From Clostridioides difficile CD160 (GTDB lineage: Bacteria; Bacillota; Clostridia; Peptostreptococcales; Peptostreptococcaceae): DNA of 64,000 bases. Below are positions 1-9,075 of this stretch, in pieces (position 1 is the stretch's first letter; every line of letters begins with the position of its first letter). The stretch lies in contig NZ_AVHW01000048.1 of the NCBI RefSeq assembly GCF_000449425.2, forward strand, positions 1 through 64,000. The letters run 5' to 3'. A program made the position numbers and the translations under genes. The notes under the pieces are model-generated. The model searched no databases. It saw nothing but the letters and a program-made list of their open reading frames with translations, and had not been told where the DNA came from.

Positions 1-410
1 TAATAAAATAAAATTTAAGTCATTTACATATATAAATGAATTGAGCAAAGCACTAAATTGTTTTTATAGAGGTATATATTAAGAATTTTTAGTTAATTTT
101 GAAATATAAGTATGTTTACGTGGATACTAGCAACTGCAAAGTTTAAGTAAGTTGGAAGTTAGAAAATAATTACGATGAAGAAAAGTAAGATTGTAAATCA
201 TAATAAGGAATTTTCAGAAAAAACGATTTCAAGCATAAAAAAGAAGTGAAAAATCTATAGGTGTAGAACGGTTATTCAATAAAATTAGGAGTTAATTTAG
301 CAAAATAAATACAAAATCCTACAAGAATTAACGTAAATAAGAGTTGTGACAAAAGGAAAACGATTTTTTAGATATCATAATTTTGAAAATTTAAAAAATT
401 AAAAATCATA

Positions 411-439
411 TTGACGGCTTTTTTTTAGAATTATATAAT
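411..439 (+). promoter_or_regulatory. Sigma-A promoter, distal brnQ promoter
   Basis: TTGACG at 411-416 and TATAAT at 434-439 are separated by 17 bases, which is 11 of 12 consensus positions at optimal spacing. Transcription would start near 446 and give a leader of about 410 bases before brnQ. Confidence 0.6.
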
Positions 440-715
440 AAACACAAAATATTTAAAATTTAAACTGAATTAAAAAGATTATATAAAAATAGTAAGGAGG
501 GTGATATACAGTATTACATAAAGCAACTTAAATTAGGAATAATTCAAAAAATGGTAAAATTTAGAAAATTCAAAAAAGTTAGAATTTTTAATTTTGTCAA
601 GAAAACTTAGTAAAAAAATGAAAAACCAGTCATGTTTAAAGTATACAGGTTGATTTTATTTAATTAAGAAAGTTGTATTAAATATTGCGAAGATTTTATA
701 AATTATGAAACATAA

Positions 716-744
716 TTGACAAGTTTAAGTCAAAAATGTATAAT
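716..744 (+). promoter_or_regulatory. Consensus sigma-A promoter, proximal brnQ promoter
   Basis: TTGACA at 716-721 and TATAAT at 739-744 have a 17-base spacer, a perfect consensus match. Transcription would start near 751, about 105 bases before brnQ. The -35 lies in a short inverted repeat (TTGAC 716-720, GTCAA 729-733), a possible operator. Confidence 0.7.
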
Positions 745-855
745 TAAATAAAATCTCGTCAAAAGGTTTTCATTTAAGAAGAGATTGGACTTATTTTTTA
801 GTAAAATGTAGTAGAAGGTAAAAAAAGTAGTAAAATTCAAATGGGGGTGCTTTAA

Positions 856-2148
856 ATGGGTGAGAAACAAATCAAGTTTAAAGATGTAATTGTAATTGGA
901 TTTGCACTATTTGCAATGTTTTTTGGTGCTGGGAACTTAATATTCCCTCCATATCTAGGAGTTTTATCCGGAAGTAGTTGGCTAGTAGCTTTCATAGGAT
1001 TCCTTTTCGCAGATGGTGGTTTGGCATTATTAGCAGTTATAGCAGCAACTAAGTTCAATGGAGACACATCAAAGATGTTCTCAAGAGCAGGTAAAGGATT
1101 AAGTATTGCATTAGGATGTGCAATGGTAATCTGTATAGGTCCACTTTTGGCAATACCTAGAACAGCAGCAACAACTTATGAGATGGGTATATTACCTACA
1201 ATAGGTTCAGGAATAAGCCCAGTAATATTTTCTATAGTATTCTTTGCTATAGTATTACTTCTAACAATAAGACCATCAAAAGTTGTAGATATAGTTGGGT
1301 CAATATTAACTCCAGCTTTACTTATAGCTTTAGCAGTATTAATCGTTAAAGGTATCATATCTCCATTAGGAGAAATAAGAGACAGTTCTTTAATACAAAA
1401 TGTATTTGCAGAAGGTATAACTCAAGGTTATCAAACAATGGATGCATTAGCAGCTAGTGTATTTGCATCAATTATAATCATGTCAGTAATAGCTAAAGGG
1501 TATACAGGTGAAAAAGAAAAGATGAAAGCTACAGTAAGCGCAGGTGTTATTGCAGTAATAGGTATGGCACTAGTTTATGGTGGATTATGTTATCTTGGAG
1601 CAACTGTATCTCAAGCATATGGACAAGATGTTCAACAAACAGCTTTAATAGTTGCAATAACAGCATCTTTACTTGGAACTACAGGTAAAATCTTATTAGC
1701 TATTATAGTTGCATTAGCATGTTTAACAACAGCTATAGGACTTTCTTCAGCAGCAGGTCAATATTTCTCAACACTTACAGATGGGAAATTAAAGTATGAG
1801 CATATAGTTATAGTAGTTTGTGTGTTTAGTGCAATCATATCAAACTTTGGAGTAAGTACAATAATAAAATTCTCTTCTCCTATATTAAGTATGGTATATC
1901 CAGCAACTATAACTCTAGTTATACTAGCATTATTTAGTAACCAAATTAAAAATGACAATGTATACAAATGTGCTGCATATATGGCATTATTAGTAAGTGT
2001 GTTAACAGTTGCAACAAGCTTTGGTGTAAATATTCCTCTAGTTAATAGCTTACCATTCGCTTCATTAGGATTTAACTGGATAGTTCCAGTTGTAATAGCA
2101 GGAATAATAGGAAACTTTATTCCATCTAAAAGCAGTAAAACTGCATAA
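856..2148 (+). CDS. brnQ: Branched-chain amino acid carrier BrnQ
   Basis: This is a 430-residue polytopic membrane protein of the LIVCS family, which imports leucine, isoleucine and valine by cation symport across the cytoplasmic membrane. The N-terminal stretch with FAMFFGAGNLIFPP (about residues 19-32) is the family hallmark, and about 12 hydrophobic helices run through to the end. Length is normal for BrnQ. The ATG at 856 follows a GGGGGTG ribosome-binding site. It is transcribed alone between two promoters upstream and a strong terminator downstream. Branched-chain amino acids are effectors of CodY, also encoded in this window, and CodY-like boxes lie upstream, so CodY control is a reasonable inference. 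Confidence 0.93.
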   Translation: MGEKQIKFKDVIVIGFALFAMFFGAGNLIFPPYLGVLSGSSWLVAFIGFLFADGGLALLAVIAATKFNGDTSKMFSRAGKGLSIALGCAMVICIGPLLAIPRTAATTYEMGILPTIGSGISPVIFSIVFFAIVLLLTIRPSKVVDIVGSILTPALLIALAVLIVKGIISPLGEIRDSSLIQNVFAEGITQGYQTMDALAASVFASIIIMSVIAKGYTGEKEKMKATVSAGVIAVIGMALVYGGLCYLGATVSQAYGQDVQQTALIVAITASLLGTTGKILLAIIVALACLTTAIGLSSAAGQYFSTLTDGKLKYEHIVIVVCVFSAIISNFGVSTIIKFSSPILSMVYPATITLVILALFSNQIKNDNVYKCAAYMALLVSVLTVATSFGVNIPLVNSLPFASLGFNWIVPVVIAGIIGNFIPSKSSKTA

Positions 2149-2172
2149 TAATAAAGAATAATTGATAATTAT

Positions 2173-2208
2173 GGAATTGCCTTTAAATTATAGAGGCAAT
2201 TCCTTTTT
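2173..2208 (+). terminator. brnQ terminator
   Basis: GGAATTGCC (2173-2181) pairs perfectly with GGCAATTCC (2195-2203) over a 13-base loop and is followed by TTTTT. It lies 25 bases after the brnQ stop. Confidence 0.85.
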
Positions 2209-2481
2209 ATATTTGTAATATTTGCAAGTATTATTAAATTGCTTAAGATTGAAAATATGTTATTTGTTTAATTTTATAACATTAGCAGTAATATGATTTA
2301 TAATAGCATGTAAAATAAAAAGGATGATTTAAAACTATAAGTAAAATAAAATTATATTTACTAAAAATATTTAATGTAAATGTAAATTATTGCCATATAT
2401 ATATAAAGAAAAAATAAAGAATTTATTATTTAGATACTTATTAATTAATAAAAGTTAAAACAATAAAAACATAAAAAATAT

Positions 2482-2524
2482 AAAGTATATAAAAGTAGAA
2501 TTGGACTTTTATATACTTTTTTAT
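2482..2524. terminator. Orphan bidirectional hairpin with T run
   Basis: A 15-bp perfect stem, 2482-2496 with 2505-2519, has an 8-base loop and is followed by a T run. It sits mid-way through the 571-bp gap between brnQ and nrdJ, after brnQ already has its own terminator, so no known gene needs it. The rest of the gap (2209-2481 and 2525-2719) shows no gene; TTGAAT (2587-2592) and TATTAT (2611-2616) make a plausible nrdJ promoter with an 18-base spacer. Confidence 0.55.
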
Positions 2525-2719
2525 ATTATTTTTGATTTTTTTAAGAAATTGTTTTAAAAGTTGAGAGAACTATAAGGAGTGTTATATTGAATATAAAATA
2601 GTATAATATATATTATGCTAGATAATTAATCTGAAAAAATACAAACATATAAAAAAGTTTGTTTAGAGTTATAGTTAATAGGTGTATTAATTTAATACTA
2701 ATTTATTGGAGGTCTAAAA

Positions 2720-4912
2720 ATGAAGTACATAATAAAAAGAGATGGTACAAAAGAACTTTTTAGTAAAAGTAAGATTGAAGATGCTGTCTATAAGGCTAGT
2801 ATAAATAGTGAAGGTGGAGTGGATAGAGATTTAGCATATGATATATCAAGAAAAATAGCTAAAGATTATAATTCTATGGAAAAATGCTTATCCGTAGAGG
2901 AAATCCAAGATATAGTTGAAGTATTACTTATGGAATCAAATAGAAAAGATATAGCAAAACACTACATATTATATAGAGAAAGACGTTCTGAAATAAGAAC
3001 TAAAGCTTGGGAGTTTGATGAACTGCAAAAATCAATATGGAAGAATAAGTATAGAAATAATGGTGAGAGTTTTGATGAGTGGATAAAGAGAATCTCAAAT
3101 AATAGTCCTAGAATCTCAAAATTAATAAGACAGAAAAGATTTCTATTTGCTGGAAGGATTTTAGCAAATAGAGGATTGCAGAAAGAAGGTAAAAAAGTAA
3201 CATATTCTAATTGTTATGTAATAGAGCCACCAAAAGATAGTATAGAAGATATTTTCGATACTGCAAAAAAACTTGCTAGAACATTTAGCTATGGTGGAGG
3301 CGTTGGAATTGATATTTCAAAGTTAAGACCAAAAGGAGCAAAAGTTAATAATGCTGCAAAACACACGACTGGAGCAGTTTCTTTTATGGAACTTTACAGC
3401 ATGACAACTGGTTTGATTGGTCAAAGAGGAAGAAGAGGAGCTCTTATGATTTCTATGGACGTAAACCACCCAGAGATAGAAGAGTTTATAGATATAAAAA
3501 CAGATTTAGAAAAAGTTACTAAAGCAAATATTTCTGTAAGAGTAACAGATGAATTTATGCAAGCTGTAAAGGAAAAGAAACTGTATAACTGTACTTTTGA
3601 AGTTGAAACTACTGGAGAAAAAATAGTCAAGATAGTAAATGCATATGATTTGTTTAATAAATTTGTGAAAAATAACTGGGATTATGCAGAACCAGGTATA
3701 TTATTTTGGGACAAAATAAGAACTTATAATTTTATGAGCGAAGATAAGAATTTTTGCTTTTCAGGAGTAAATCCTTGTGCAGAAGAGCCACTTCCAAGTG
3801 GAGGAAGTTGTCTGCTTGGTTCAATAAACTTGTCAGAGTTTGTAATACAACCATTTGGTGAACATGCTACCTTTGATATTAATAAATTAAAATCTTGCGT
3901 TAGAGAAGCTGTGGTAGCTTTAAATGATGTGTTAGATGAGGGATTAAACTTACATCCATTACAAGAGCAAAGAGATAGTGTACATAAATATAGACAGATA
4001 GGTTTAGGAGTAATGGGTATAGCTGATATGCTTATAAAGATGGGAATAAGATATGGTTCTGATAAATCTTTGGAATTATGTGATTTAATTGGTAAAACTA
4101 TGTTGAATGAAGCTGTAAAGCAATCAGCCTTAATTGCCAAAGAATATGGAACTTTTAGTGAGTATAAATATGAAAATATATCCAAGTCTAAGTTTTTTAT
4201 AGAAAATTTAAATGATGATACTAAGGAAATGGTTAAAAAATATGGGCTTAGAAATTCACAACTATTAACTATACCTCCTACAGGTTCTATATCTACAATG
4301 ATAGGAATTAGTGGTGGAATAGAACCTATATTTAATCTTTCATATATAAGAAAAACTGAGAGTTTACATGACGAAGATGTATATTACAAAGTATATACTC
4401 CAATCGTTAAAGAATATATGGATAAAAAAGGTATTACAGATGAAGAATGTTTACCAGAGTTCTTTGTAACTGCAATGAATATAGGATACGAAGAAAGGAT
4501 AAACATGCAAAAAGTATGGCAAAAATATATTGATGCTTCTATATCATCTACAATAAATATTCCCTTTGAAACTACAGTTGAAGATGTTTTCAATATATAT
4601 ATTAAGGCATGGCAGGCTGGTCTTAAAGGGGTGACAATATTTAGAGATGGATGCAAAAGGAGTGGAATTTTAATAAATGAAAAAAAGGAAGAAAACAATA
4701 AAGAAAATAATAAAAAAGAAGATAATAAAAAAGAATGTTATAAAAATAATAAAAAAGAAAAAGATAATAAAGATGAAGAATCCAAAAAAATAATAAATAA
4801 AAATTTTGAAGAAGATGAGAAATTTGTGTGTCCTGAGTGTGGAAGTGAAGGAATTGCACATACAGGTGGTTGTAGTATATGCTTAAAATGTGGATATAGT
4901 GGATGTAATTAA
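2720..4912 (+). CDS. nrdJ: Adenosylcobalamin-dependent (class II) ribonucleoside-diphosphate reductase
   Basis: The 730-residue enzyme reduces ribonucleotides to deoxyribonucleotides using coenzyme B12, so it needs no oxygen. An ATP-cone domain occupies about residues 1-95. The catalytic barrel carries the redox pair C165 and C364, and the finger-loop N351-P-C353-A-E355 with the thiyl-radical cysteine. The C-terminus has a cysteine-rich tail (CPEC, CSICLKC, CN) typical of NrdJ, which re-reduces the active site. Between barrel and tail, about residues 653-700 are an unusual run of Lys, Asn and Glu. The start follows GGAGG. It stands alone between two gaps. Confidence 0.9.
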   Translation: MKYIIKRDGTKELFSKSKIEDAVYKASINSEGGVDRDLAYDISRKIAKDYNSMEKCLSVEEIQDIVEVLLMESNRKDIAKHYILYRERRSEIRTKAWEFDELQKSIWKNKYRNNGESFDEWIKRISNNSPRISKLIRQKRFLFAGRILANRGLQKEGKKVTYSNCYVIEPPKDSIEDIFDTAKKLARTFSYGGGVGIDISKLRPKGAKVNNAAKHTTGAVSFMELYSMTTGLIGQRGRRGALMISMDVNHPEIEEFIDIKTDLEKVTKANISVRVTDEFMQAVKEKKLYNCTFEVETTGEKIVKIVNAYDLFNKFVKNNWDYAEPGILFWDKIRTYNFMSEDKNFCFSGVNPCAEEPLPSGGSCLLGSINLSEFVIQPFGEHATFDINKLKSCVREAVVALNDVLDEGLNLHPLQEQRDSVHKYRQIGLGVMGIADMLIKMGIRYGSDKSLELCDLIGKTMLNEAVKQSALIAKEYGTFSEYKYENISKSKFFIENLNDDTKEMVKKYGLRNSQLLTIPPTGSISTMIGISGGIEPIFNLSYIRKTESLHDEDVYYKVYTPIVKEYMDKKGITDEECLPEFFVTAMNIGYEERINMQKVWQKYIDASISSTINIPFETTVEDVFNIYIKAWQAGLKGVTIFRDGCKRSGILINEKKEENNKENNKKEDNKKECYKNNKKEKDNKDEESKKIINKNFEEDEKFVCPECGSEGIAHTGGCSICLKCGYSGCN

Positions 4913-4982
4913 ACTTTGTGTTAGCAAAATTTTAATAGATTTAAAAACTTATATTTTTACAAATGAAAGATGAGGGAATTGT

Positions 4983-5750
4983 ATGCAGAATAAAAGCGTG
5001 AGGGAGATTAAGGAAATAATTGAGACTTTAGAAGTAGAAAAATATATGCAATATATAGAACTATTGAGAGTCGATGACAGAAAATCTGTTCAAAGCTTAG
5101 CTGTAAAACTAGCTAAAAAATTAGACAATATTAGAAGAGAAGAAGAAAGATTAGAAACTATAAATATATTTGAAAATGAAGGTTACAATAAAGGTTATTT
5201 ATATATTGGAGGAATTGATGAAGCGGGAAGAGGACCTCTTGCTGGACCTGTTGTAGCTTCTGTAGTAGTATTTAAAAAAGACACAAAAATAGAAGGCGTA
5301 AATGATTCTAAAAAACTAAGTGAAGCAAAAAGAGATGAACTTTTTGAAGTAATAAAAAGAGAAGCATTAGACTATGGAATAGGTATAGTAAATAATGAAG
5401 AAATAGACGAATTTAATATATTGAATGCTACCTATATGGCAATGAAAAAAGCTATAAATTGTTTAAAACAAGCACCTGATTATCTATTGGTTGATGCAGC
5501 GACAATACCAGGGATTGACATAGCTCAAAATCCAATTGTAAAAGGAGATTCAAAATCTATATCAATAGCAGCAGCAAGTATATTGGCTAAGGTTACTAGA
5601 GATAGTATAATGTATCAATATGATAGGGTCTATCCAGAATATGGTTTTAAATCTCATAAAGGGTATGGGACTAAAGAACATTATGAAGCCATTGAAAAAC
5701 ATGGGATAACTCCTATACATAGGAAAAGTTTTTTGAAAAATATACTGTAA
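4983..5750 (+). CDS. rnhB: Ribonuclease HII
   Basis: This 255-residue nuclease cleaves the RNA strand of RNA-DNA hybrids and removes single ribonucleotides misincorporated into DNA. The acidic catalytic residues are visible: D79 and E80 in GIDEAGRGP, D171 in LLVDA and D189 in KGDS. About 70 N-terminal residues precede the catalytic core, as in other Firmicutes RNase HII proteins. The ATG follows GAGGGA at a normal distance. In many Firmicutes rnhB is directly followed by yraN and the comM-dprA-topA cluster; here about 7.5 kb of other genes intervene before yraN. Confidence 0.95.
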   Translation: MQNKSVREIKEIIETLEVEKYMQYIELLRVDDRKSVQSLAVKLAKKLDNIRREEERLETINIFENEGYNKGYLYIGGIDEAGRGPLAGPVVASVVVFKKDTKIEGVNDSKKLSEAKRDELFEVIKREALDYGIGIVNNEEIDEFNILNATYMAMKKAINCLKQAPDYLLVDAATIPGIDIAQNPIVKGDSKSISIAAASILAKVTRDSIMYQYDRVYPEYGFKSHKGYGTKEHYEAIEKHGITPIHRKSFLKNIL

Positions 5751-5807
5751 ACACAATATGATATAATGTATATGATATAAATTACTATAATAAATGGGGG
5801 ATTAAAG

Positions 5808-6824
5808 ATGGAGTATAATGAATTATTAAAAAATGCTAGAGAAAATTTAAATGGAAGTTGTAAAGTTTGTAAGGTTTGTAATGGAGTTGTTTGTGCAGGG
5901 GAAGTTCCTGGTATGGGAGGTAAAGGAAGTGGTTCTTCTTTTATAGAAAATAGTAAGAGTTTAGAAAAAGTAAAAGTAAATATGAGAGTAATACATGATG
6001 TCTCAAATCCTGATACATCTATAGAGATATTTGGGAAAAAAATGAGTGCACCTATATTTGCAGCTCCAGTAACAGGAACTACCTTGAATATGGGTGGAAA
6101 AATTAGTGAAAGAGATTACATAGAACCAGTAGTTGCAGGATGTGCAAAAAGTGGGATTTATGCAATGGTTGGAGATACAGCAGTAGATGCTTTTTTAATG
6201 GAAAATTTAGATGTAGTTAAAAAGTATAATGGTGATGGGATTGTATTTATTAAGCCTTGGGATAATGAAAATATTATAAAAAAGATAAGACTAGCTGAAG
6301 AAGCTGGTGCATTTGCAGTTGGAGTTGATATAGATGCTTGTGGTCTAGTGACTTTATCGCTACATGGAAAGCCAGTACTTCCTAAAAATGTTGAACAAAT
6401 AAAAGAATTGGTGAACTCTACTAAACTACCATTTATATTAAAAGGAATAATGACTGTTGAAGATGCGTTAATGGCAGTTGAAGCAGGTGTAGATGCCATA
6501 GTTGTATCAAATCATGGAGGAAGAGTATTAGATTGTACACCAGGAGCATGTGAAGTTTTACCAAAGATTGCTGATGCTGTTAAAGGCAAAGTTACAATAC
6601 TTGCAGATGGTGGAGTTAGAACAGGATTAGATGTATTAAAGATGATAGGTCTAGGAGCAGATGCAGTATTAATAGGAAGACCTTTTGTGACTGCTTCATT
6701 TGGTGGAGCAACTGATGGTGTAGAAACTTATGTAAATAAGCTTCAATCAGAACTAAGTGGTTCTATGATATTAACTGGATGTCAAACTATAAAAGATATT
6801 GATGGAAAAGTTATATACAAATAA
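5808..6824 (+). CDS. FMN-dependent 2-hydroxy-acid oxidoreductase family protein
   Basis: The 338-residue protein belongs to the lactate oxidase/glycolate oxidase/LldD superfamily of FMN-binding TIM barrels. The catalytic pair H236 and R239 sits in SNHGGR, K212 in LKGI contacts flavin, and DGGVRTG (267-273) and IGRPF (289-293) form the FMN phosphate site. Unlike classical members it begins with a cysteine cluster (C18, C21, C24, C29), which could bind a metal or Fe-S cluster. The substrate cannot be told from sequence. An extended -10 (TGATATAAT, 5759-5767) lies upstream, and GGGGG precedes the ATG. It is probably monocistronic or paired with the following small gene. Confidence 0.8.
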   Translation: MEYNELLKNARENLNGSCKVCKVCNGVVCAGEVPGMGGKGSGSSFIENSKSLEKVKVNMRVIHDVSNPDTSIEIFGKKMSAPIFAAPVTGTTLNMGGKISERDYIEPVVAGCAKSGIYAMVGDTAVDAFLMENLDVVKKYNGDGIVFIKPWDNENIIKKIRLAEEAGAFAVGVDIDACGLVTLSLHGKPVLPKNVEQIKELVNSTKLPFILKGIMTVEDALMAVEAGVDAIVVSNHGGRVLDCTPGACEVLPKIADAVKGKVTILADGGVRTGLDVLKMIGLGADAVLIGRPFVTASFGGATDGVETYVNKLQSELSGSMILTGCQTIKDIDGKVIYK

Positions 6825-6889
6825 AATTTTATACAAAAAAGAGGAAAAATCATTTTAATGTAGAATAATTGTACAAAGGGGGAATTTAT

Positions 6890-7138
6890 ATGAGTAAAAA
6901 AGCTTATGAAGAAGCCTTAGTAGAATTGGAGAAATTTATTAATGAAAGAAAAGAAATAATTAAAAGTGCGGAGGGCTGTATTGATAAGTACATAGTTGAC
7001 AGAACGCTACCTTTTGATTACAAAGATAAATGTGTGGAATGGCAACAAGAGTTACTTGATATTGCAGAGGCACAAGTTTTAGAAGCAAATGAGTTAGGTG
7101 TGTTATTACAAGAAAAAAAAGAACTTGCAGAAGATTAA
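6890..7138 (+). CDS. Small hypothetical protein, 82 aa
   Basis: I do not recognise this protein. It is an 82-residue, acidic, mostly helical soluble protein with no signal peptide or membrane segment and two cysteines (in EGC and DKC). The ATG at 6890 is preferred because AAGGGGG lies 8 bases upstream; an in-frame TTG at 6869 has no ribosome-binding site. A strong terminator follows directly, so it is a real, probably separately ended, gene 65 bases after the flavoenzyme gene. Codon use matches the neighbours. Confidence 0.6.
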   Translation: MSKKAYEEALVELEKFINERKEIIKSAEGCIDKYIVDRTLPFDYKDKCVEWQQELLDIAEAQVLEANELGVLLQEKKELAED

Positions 7139-7148
7139 ATTTTATTAA

Positions 7149-7189
7149 CTAAGAGTAAATCAAAAATATGATTTGCTCTTAGCTTTTTT
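7149..7189 (+). terminator. Terminator of the 82-aa gene
   Basis: A 14-bp stem with one G-T pair, 7149-7162 with 7169-7182, and a 6-base loop is followed by CTTTTTTG. Confidence 0.85.
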
Positions 7190-7275
7190 GTTTGAGTATA
7201 AACTTCAATCTAATTAAGAGAATTTTATCAATAATAGATTAGGCAGTTTAAAGTAAAAGAGAGTGCTTTACGTGC

Positions 7276-7770
7276 TTAATTTTTATTCAAATTTAGTATA
7301 TGTTTTTTCATTTCATCTAATACGATTGTATAGGACTTGGATTGAGCTGCAGCTAATTCTGATAAAGCAAACCTTTGAGCCTTATTTAGAAAGTCCTTAT
7401 CTGTACTACATAATTGCTTTGAACAATCTTGTATCATAAGCATCTTAATCAATTTTACAATCTCAAAAACATCTCCTGAATGAAATTTATCTTGGTATAA
7501 TTTAAGTCGCTTCTTTCTATCAAAAATCCATACACCATCTGTTTTATCAATAGATTGCATAAAATCATCAACTTCATTTTCATTCATAACTGGACGTATG
7601 CCAATCTTGCCAGCACTTATAACTGGAATCAAAATTTTAAGATTGCTATTGAAAATAACAGTCAATTCATAGTATTTCTGTATATTATGATTTATTTCCT
7701 TTGTTACAATATCACTTACATAGCAAGCACCTTCTTTTGGATACATCACACTTTCGCCAATATTATACAT
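7276..7770 (-). CDS. CarD/CdnL family transcriptional regulator
   Basis: A 164-residue protein whose N-terminal 60-70 residues match the CarD/TRCF RNA-polymerase-interacting domain: GESVMYPKEGACYV, YYELTVIF and LKILIPV are the characteristic strands. The remaining C-terminal part is helical and basic, as in CdnL proteins that bind DNA just upstream of the -10 element and stabilise open complexes. Family knowledge suggests a role in promoter opening at stable-RNA or stress genes; the targets here are unknown. GGAGG precedes the ATG. It is transcribed alone on the minus strand from a near-consensus promoter. Confidence 0.82.
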   Translation of the reverse strand: MYNIGESVMYPKEGACYVSDIVTKEINHNIQKYYELTVIFNSNLKILIPVISAGKIGIRPVMNENEVDDFMQSIDKTDGVWIFDRKKRLKLYQDKFHSGDVFEIVKLIKMLMIQDCSKQLCSTDKDFLNKAQRFALSELAAAQSKSYTIVLDEMKKHILNLNKN

Positions 7771-7842
7771 ATAGTTATACCTCCAAACTGAATTTTAGAT
7801 ATTGCAATTTGGGTACAATGCTTTAATTATCTAATACTCAAT

Positions 7843-7871
7843 ATTATATCACAAAATACTTGACAAGTCAA
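7843..7871 (-). promoter_or_regulatory. Promoter of the carD-like gene
   Basis: On the minus strand TTGACT (7871-7866) and TATAAT (7848-7843) have a 17-base spacer, 11 of 12 consensus positions. The -35 is part of the inverted repeat TTGAC-TT-GTCAA (7871-7860). Confidence 0.75.
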
Positions 7872-8008
7872 AAATATTAATATATAATATTAAGTTTATG
7901 ATGAATAAATATAAAATAACTATAAAAATATAAGATAAAATGATTTAACGTATTGAAATATTATGTTAGTTTTTTATAAAACTGTACATTAACTATGCTT
8001 AGTAATTA

Positions 8009-9073
8009 TTAATTTTTAGCAAAATCTCTTAACTTAAGACTTCCAGCTGTTACAAAGACCATTCCAATAAAAATTAAAACAATTATATTTATTAATATGT
8101 TGTCATTATTAATAGCGTCTATAGTCCAATAAAATGGTGTAAGCTTTGAAAGATTAACCATAAAGGATAATTTATCAAGTGATGGTATTAGACTAGATAT
8201 AGATATAGCTAAACCTATTAAAGAATAAAATGTAGACATAAGACTTATAGAACTTTCACTTTTAGTTACTCTAGCTATCCAAAATACAAATCCAGTAGCA
8301 ACAAAACTATTTGCTAGTACAATCATTAATGTGTTTAAAGTCAATTTAAAATCACTTATAAATGAGAAGCATACTAAAGTTAAGGTGTATATAATTGCTT
8401 GAATAAAAAATAACCCTAAAAATATGCTGAAAATGATTTTTATATCTTTATGTCTTGTAGAAACAAGTCTTTTTAAGGTATTAGATTTTTTTAATGCGAA
8501 TAAATCAGAAGCAAGATGTGCTGCATTAATATACATAAAATAACATATTAAGAAGACTATTAAAAATGAATTTTTATTCTTATTTGGACTGTTATCAATT
8601 ATATTTGTCCTTGTCAATTTATCATCTATGTTTCTATCTATTTTTAATTTTAATGAATTAGTAATAAAAGATTCTATTTGTGATTCTGCCCAAAGACTAC
8701 CTCCACCGTTTTCGGTTTTAAAACATTTAACTACAGGTCGTTTTAAGTTATCTATATTGTTTGAAAAATTTTCATCTAAAATGAAGACAGCAGAAACTTT
8801 ATTATTTTTTAATAAATTCATAGCCTTATCCTGTTCGTCTAATCCAAATGAGTTTTCTTTTAATTTAGAACCATCTATTAACTTATGTTCATATTTTCCA
8901 GAAGAATTAGATACAATTGCTACTGGAGAAAAGTACATTGATTGATTTTCTGAGTTACCAGTAAAAAAGTTAAGAGAAAACATTAATAATATAACAGGAA
9001 ACAGAACCATGTTAACTAAAAGAGCATGATTTTTTATATATCTTTTTATGTTTGCAATAATTAATCTAATCAT
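8009..9073 (-). CDS. ABC-2 type transporter permease
   Basis: A 354-residue membrane subunit with the ABC-2 layout: one N-terminal membrane helix (about residues 15-38), an extracytoplasmic loop of about 130 residues, then five or six C-terminal helices. It should pair with the next-upstream permease and ATPase to form an exporter in the cytoplasmic membrane, of the type used for drug, peptide or lipid export. The ATG at 9073 is chosen because GGAGGGAG lies 8 bases upstream. Its start is only a few bases from the end of the preceding permease gene, which indicates translational coupling. It is the last gene of the minus-strand cluster; no clear terminator was found after it. Confidence 0.82.
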   Translation of the reverse strand: MIRLIIANIKRYIKNHALLVNMVLFPVILLMFSLNFFTGNSENQSMYFSPVAIVSNSSGKYEHKLIDGSKLKENSFGLDEQDKAMNLLKNNKVSAVFILDENFSNNIDNLKRPVVKCFKTENGGGSLWAESQIESFITNSLKLKIDRNIDDKLTRTNIIDNSPNKNKNSFLIVFLICYFMYINAAHLASDLFALKKSNTLKRLVSTRHKDIKIIFSIFLGLFFIQAIIYTLTLVCFSFISDFKLTLNTLMIVLANSFVATGFVFWIARVTKSESSISLMSTFYSLIGLAISISSLIPSLDKLSFMVNLSKLTPFYWTIDAINNDNILINIIVLIFIGMVFVTAGSLKLRDFAKN

Positions 9074-9075
9074 TA

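Larger units (their letters stand above)
1..855 (+). promoter_or_regulatory. Long gene-free region upstream of brnQ
   Basis: No convincing gene is visible in these 855 bases; stops are dense in all frames. It holds two near-consensus vegetative promoters pointing at brnQ (411-439 and 716-744, listed separately) and two sequences resembling the CodY box AATTTTCWGAAAATT: positions 209-223 (2 mismatches) and 556-570 (3 mismatches). A GGAGGGTG sequence at 497-504 looks like a ribosome-binding site but is followed only by a six-codon frame. No riboswitch or T-box signature was recognised. The first 400 bases may be the tail of the intergenic space of a gene outside the window. Confidence 0.5.

Noticed and set aside
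551-610. A 19-codon basic frame (MVKFRKFKK...) in the brnQ leader
   Set aside because: No ribosome-binding site, very short, and the composition is what AT-rich noise gives.
3724-4185. A 153-codon open frame on the minus strand inside nrdJ
   Set aside because: It is a shadow of the strongly conserved nrdJ frame, with no start signals and no recognisable protein. The same applies to the other long antisense frames (for example in infB, rnj and polC).
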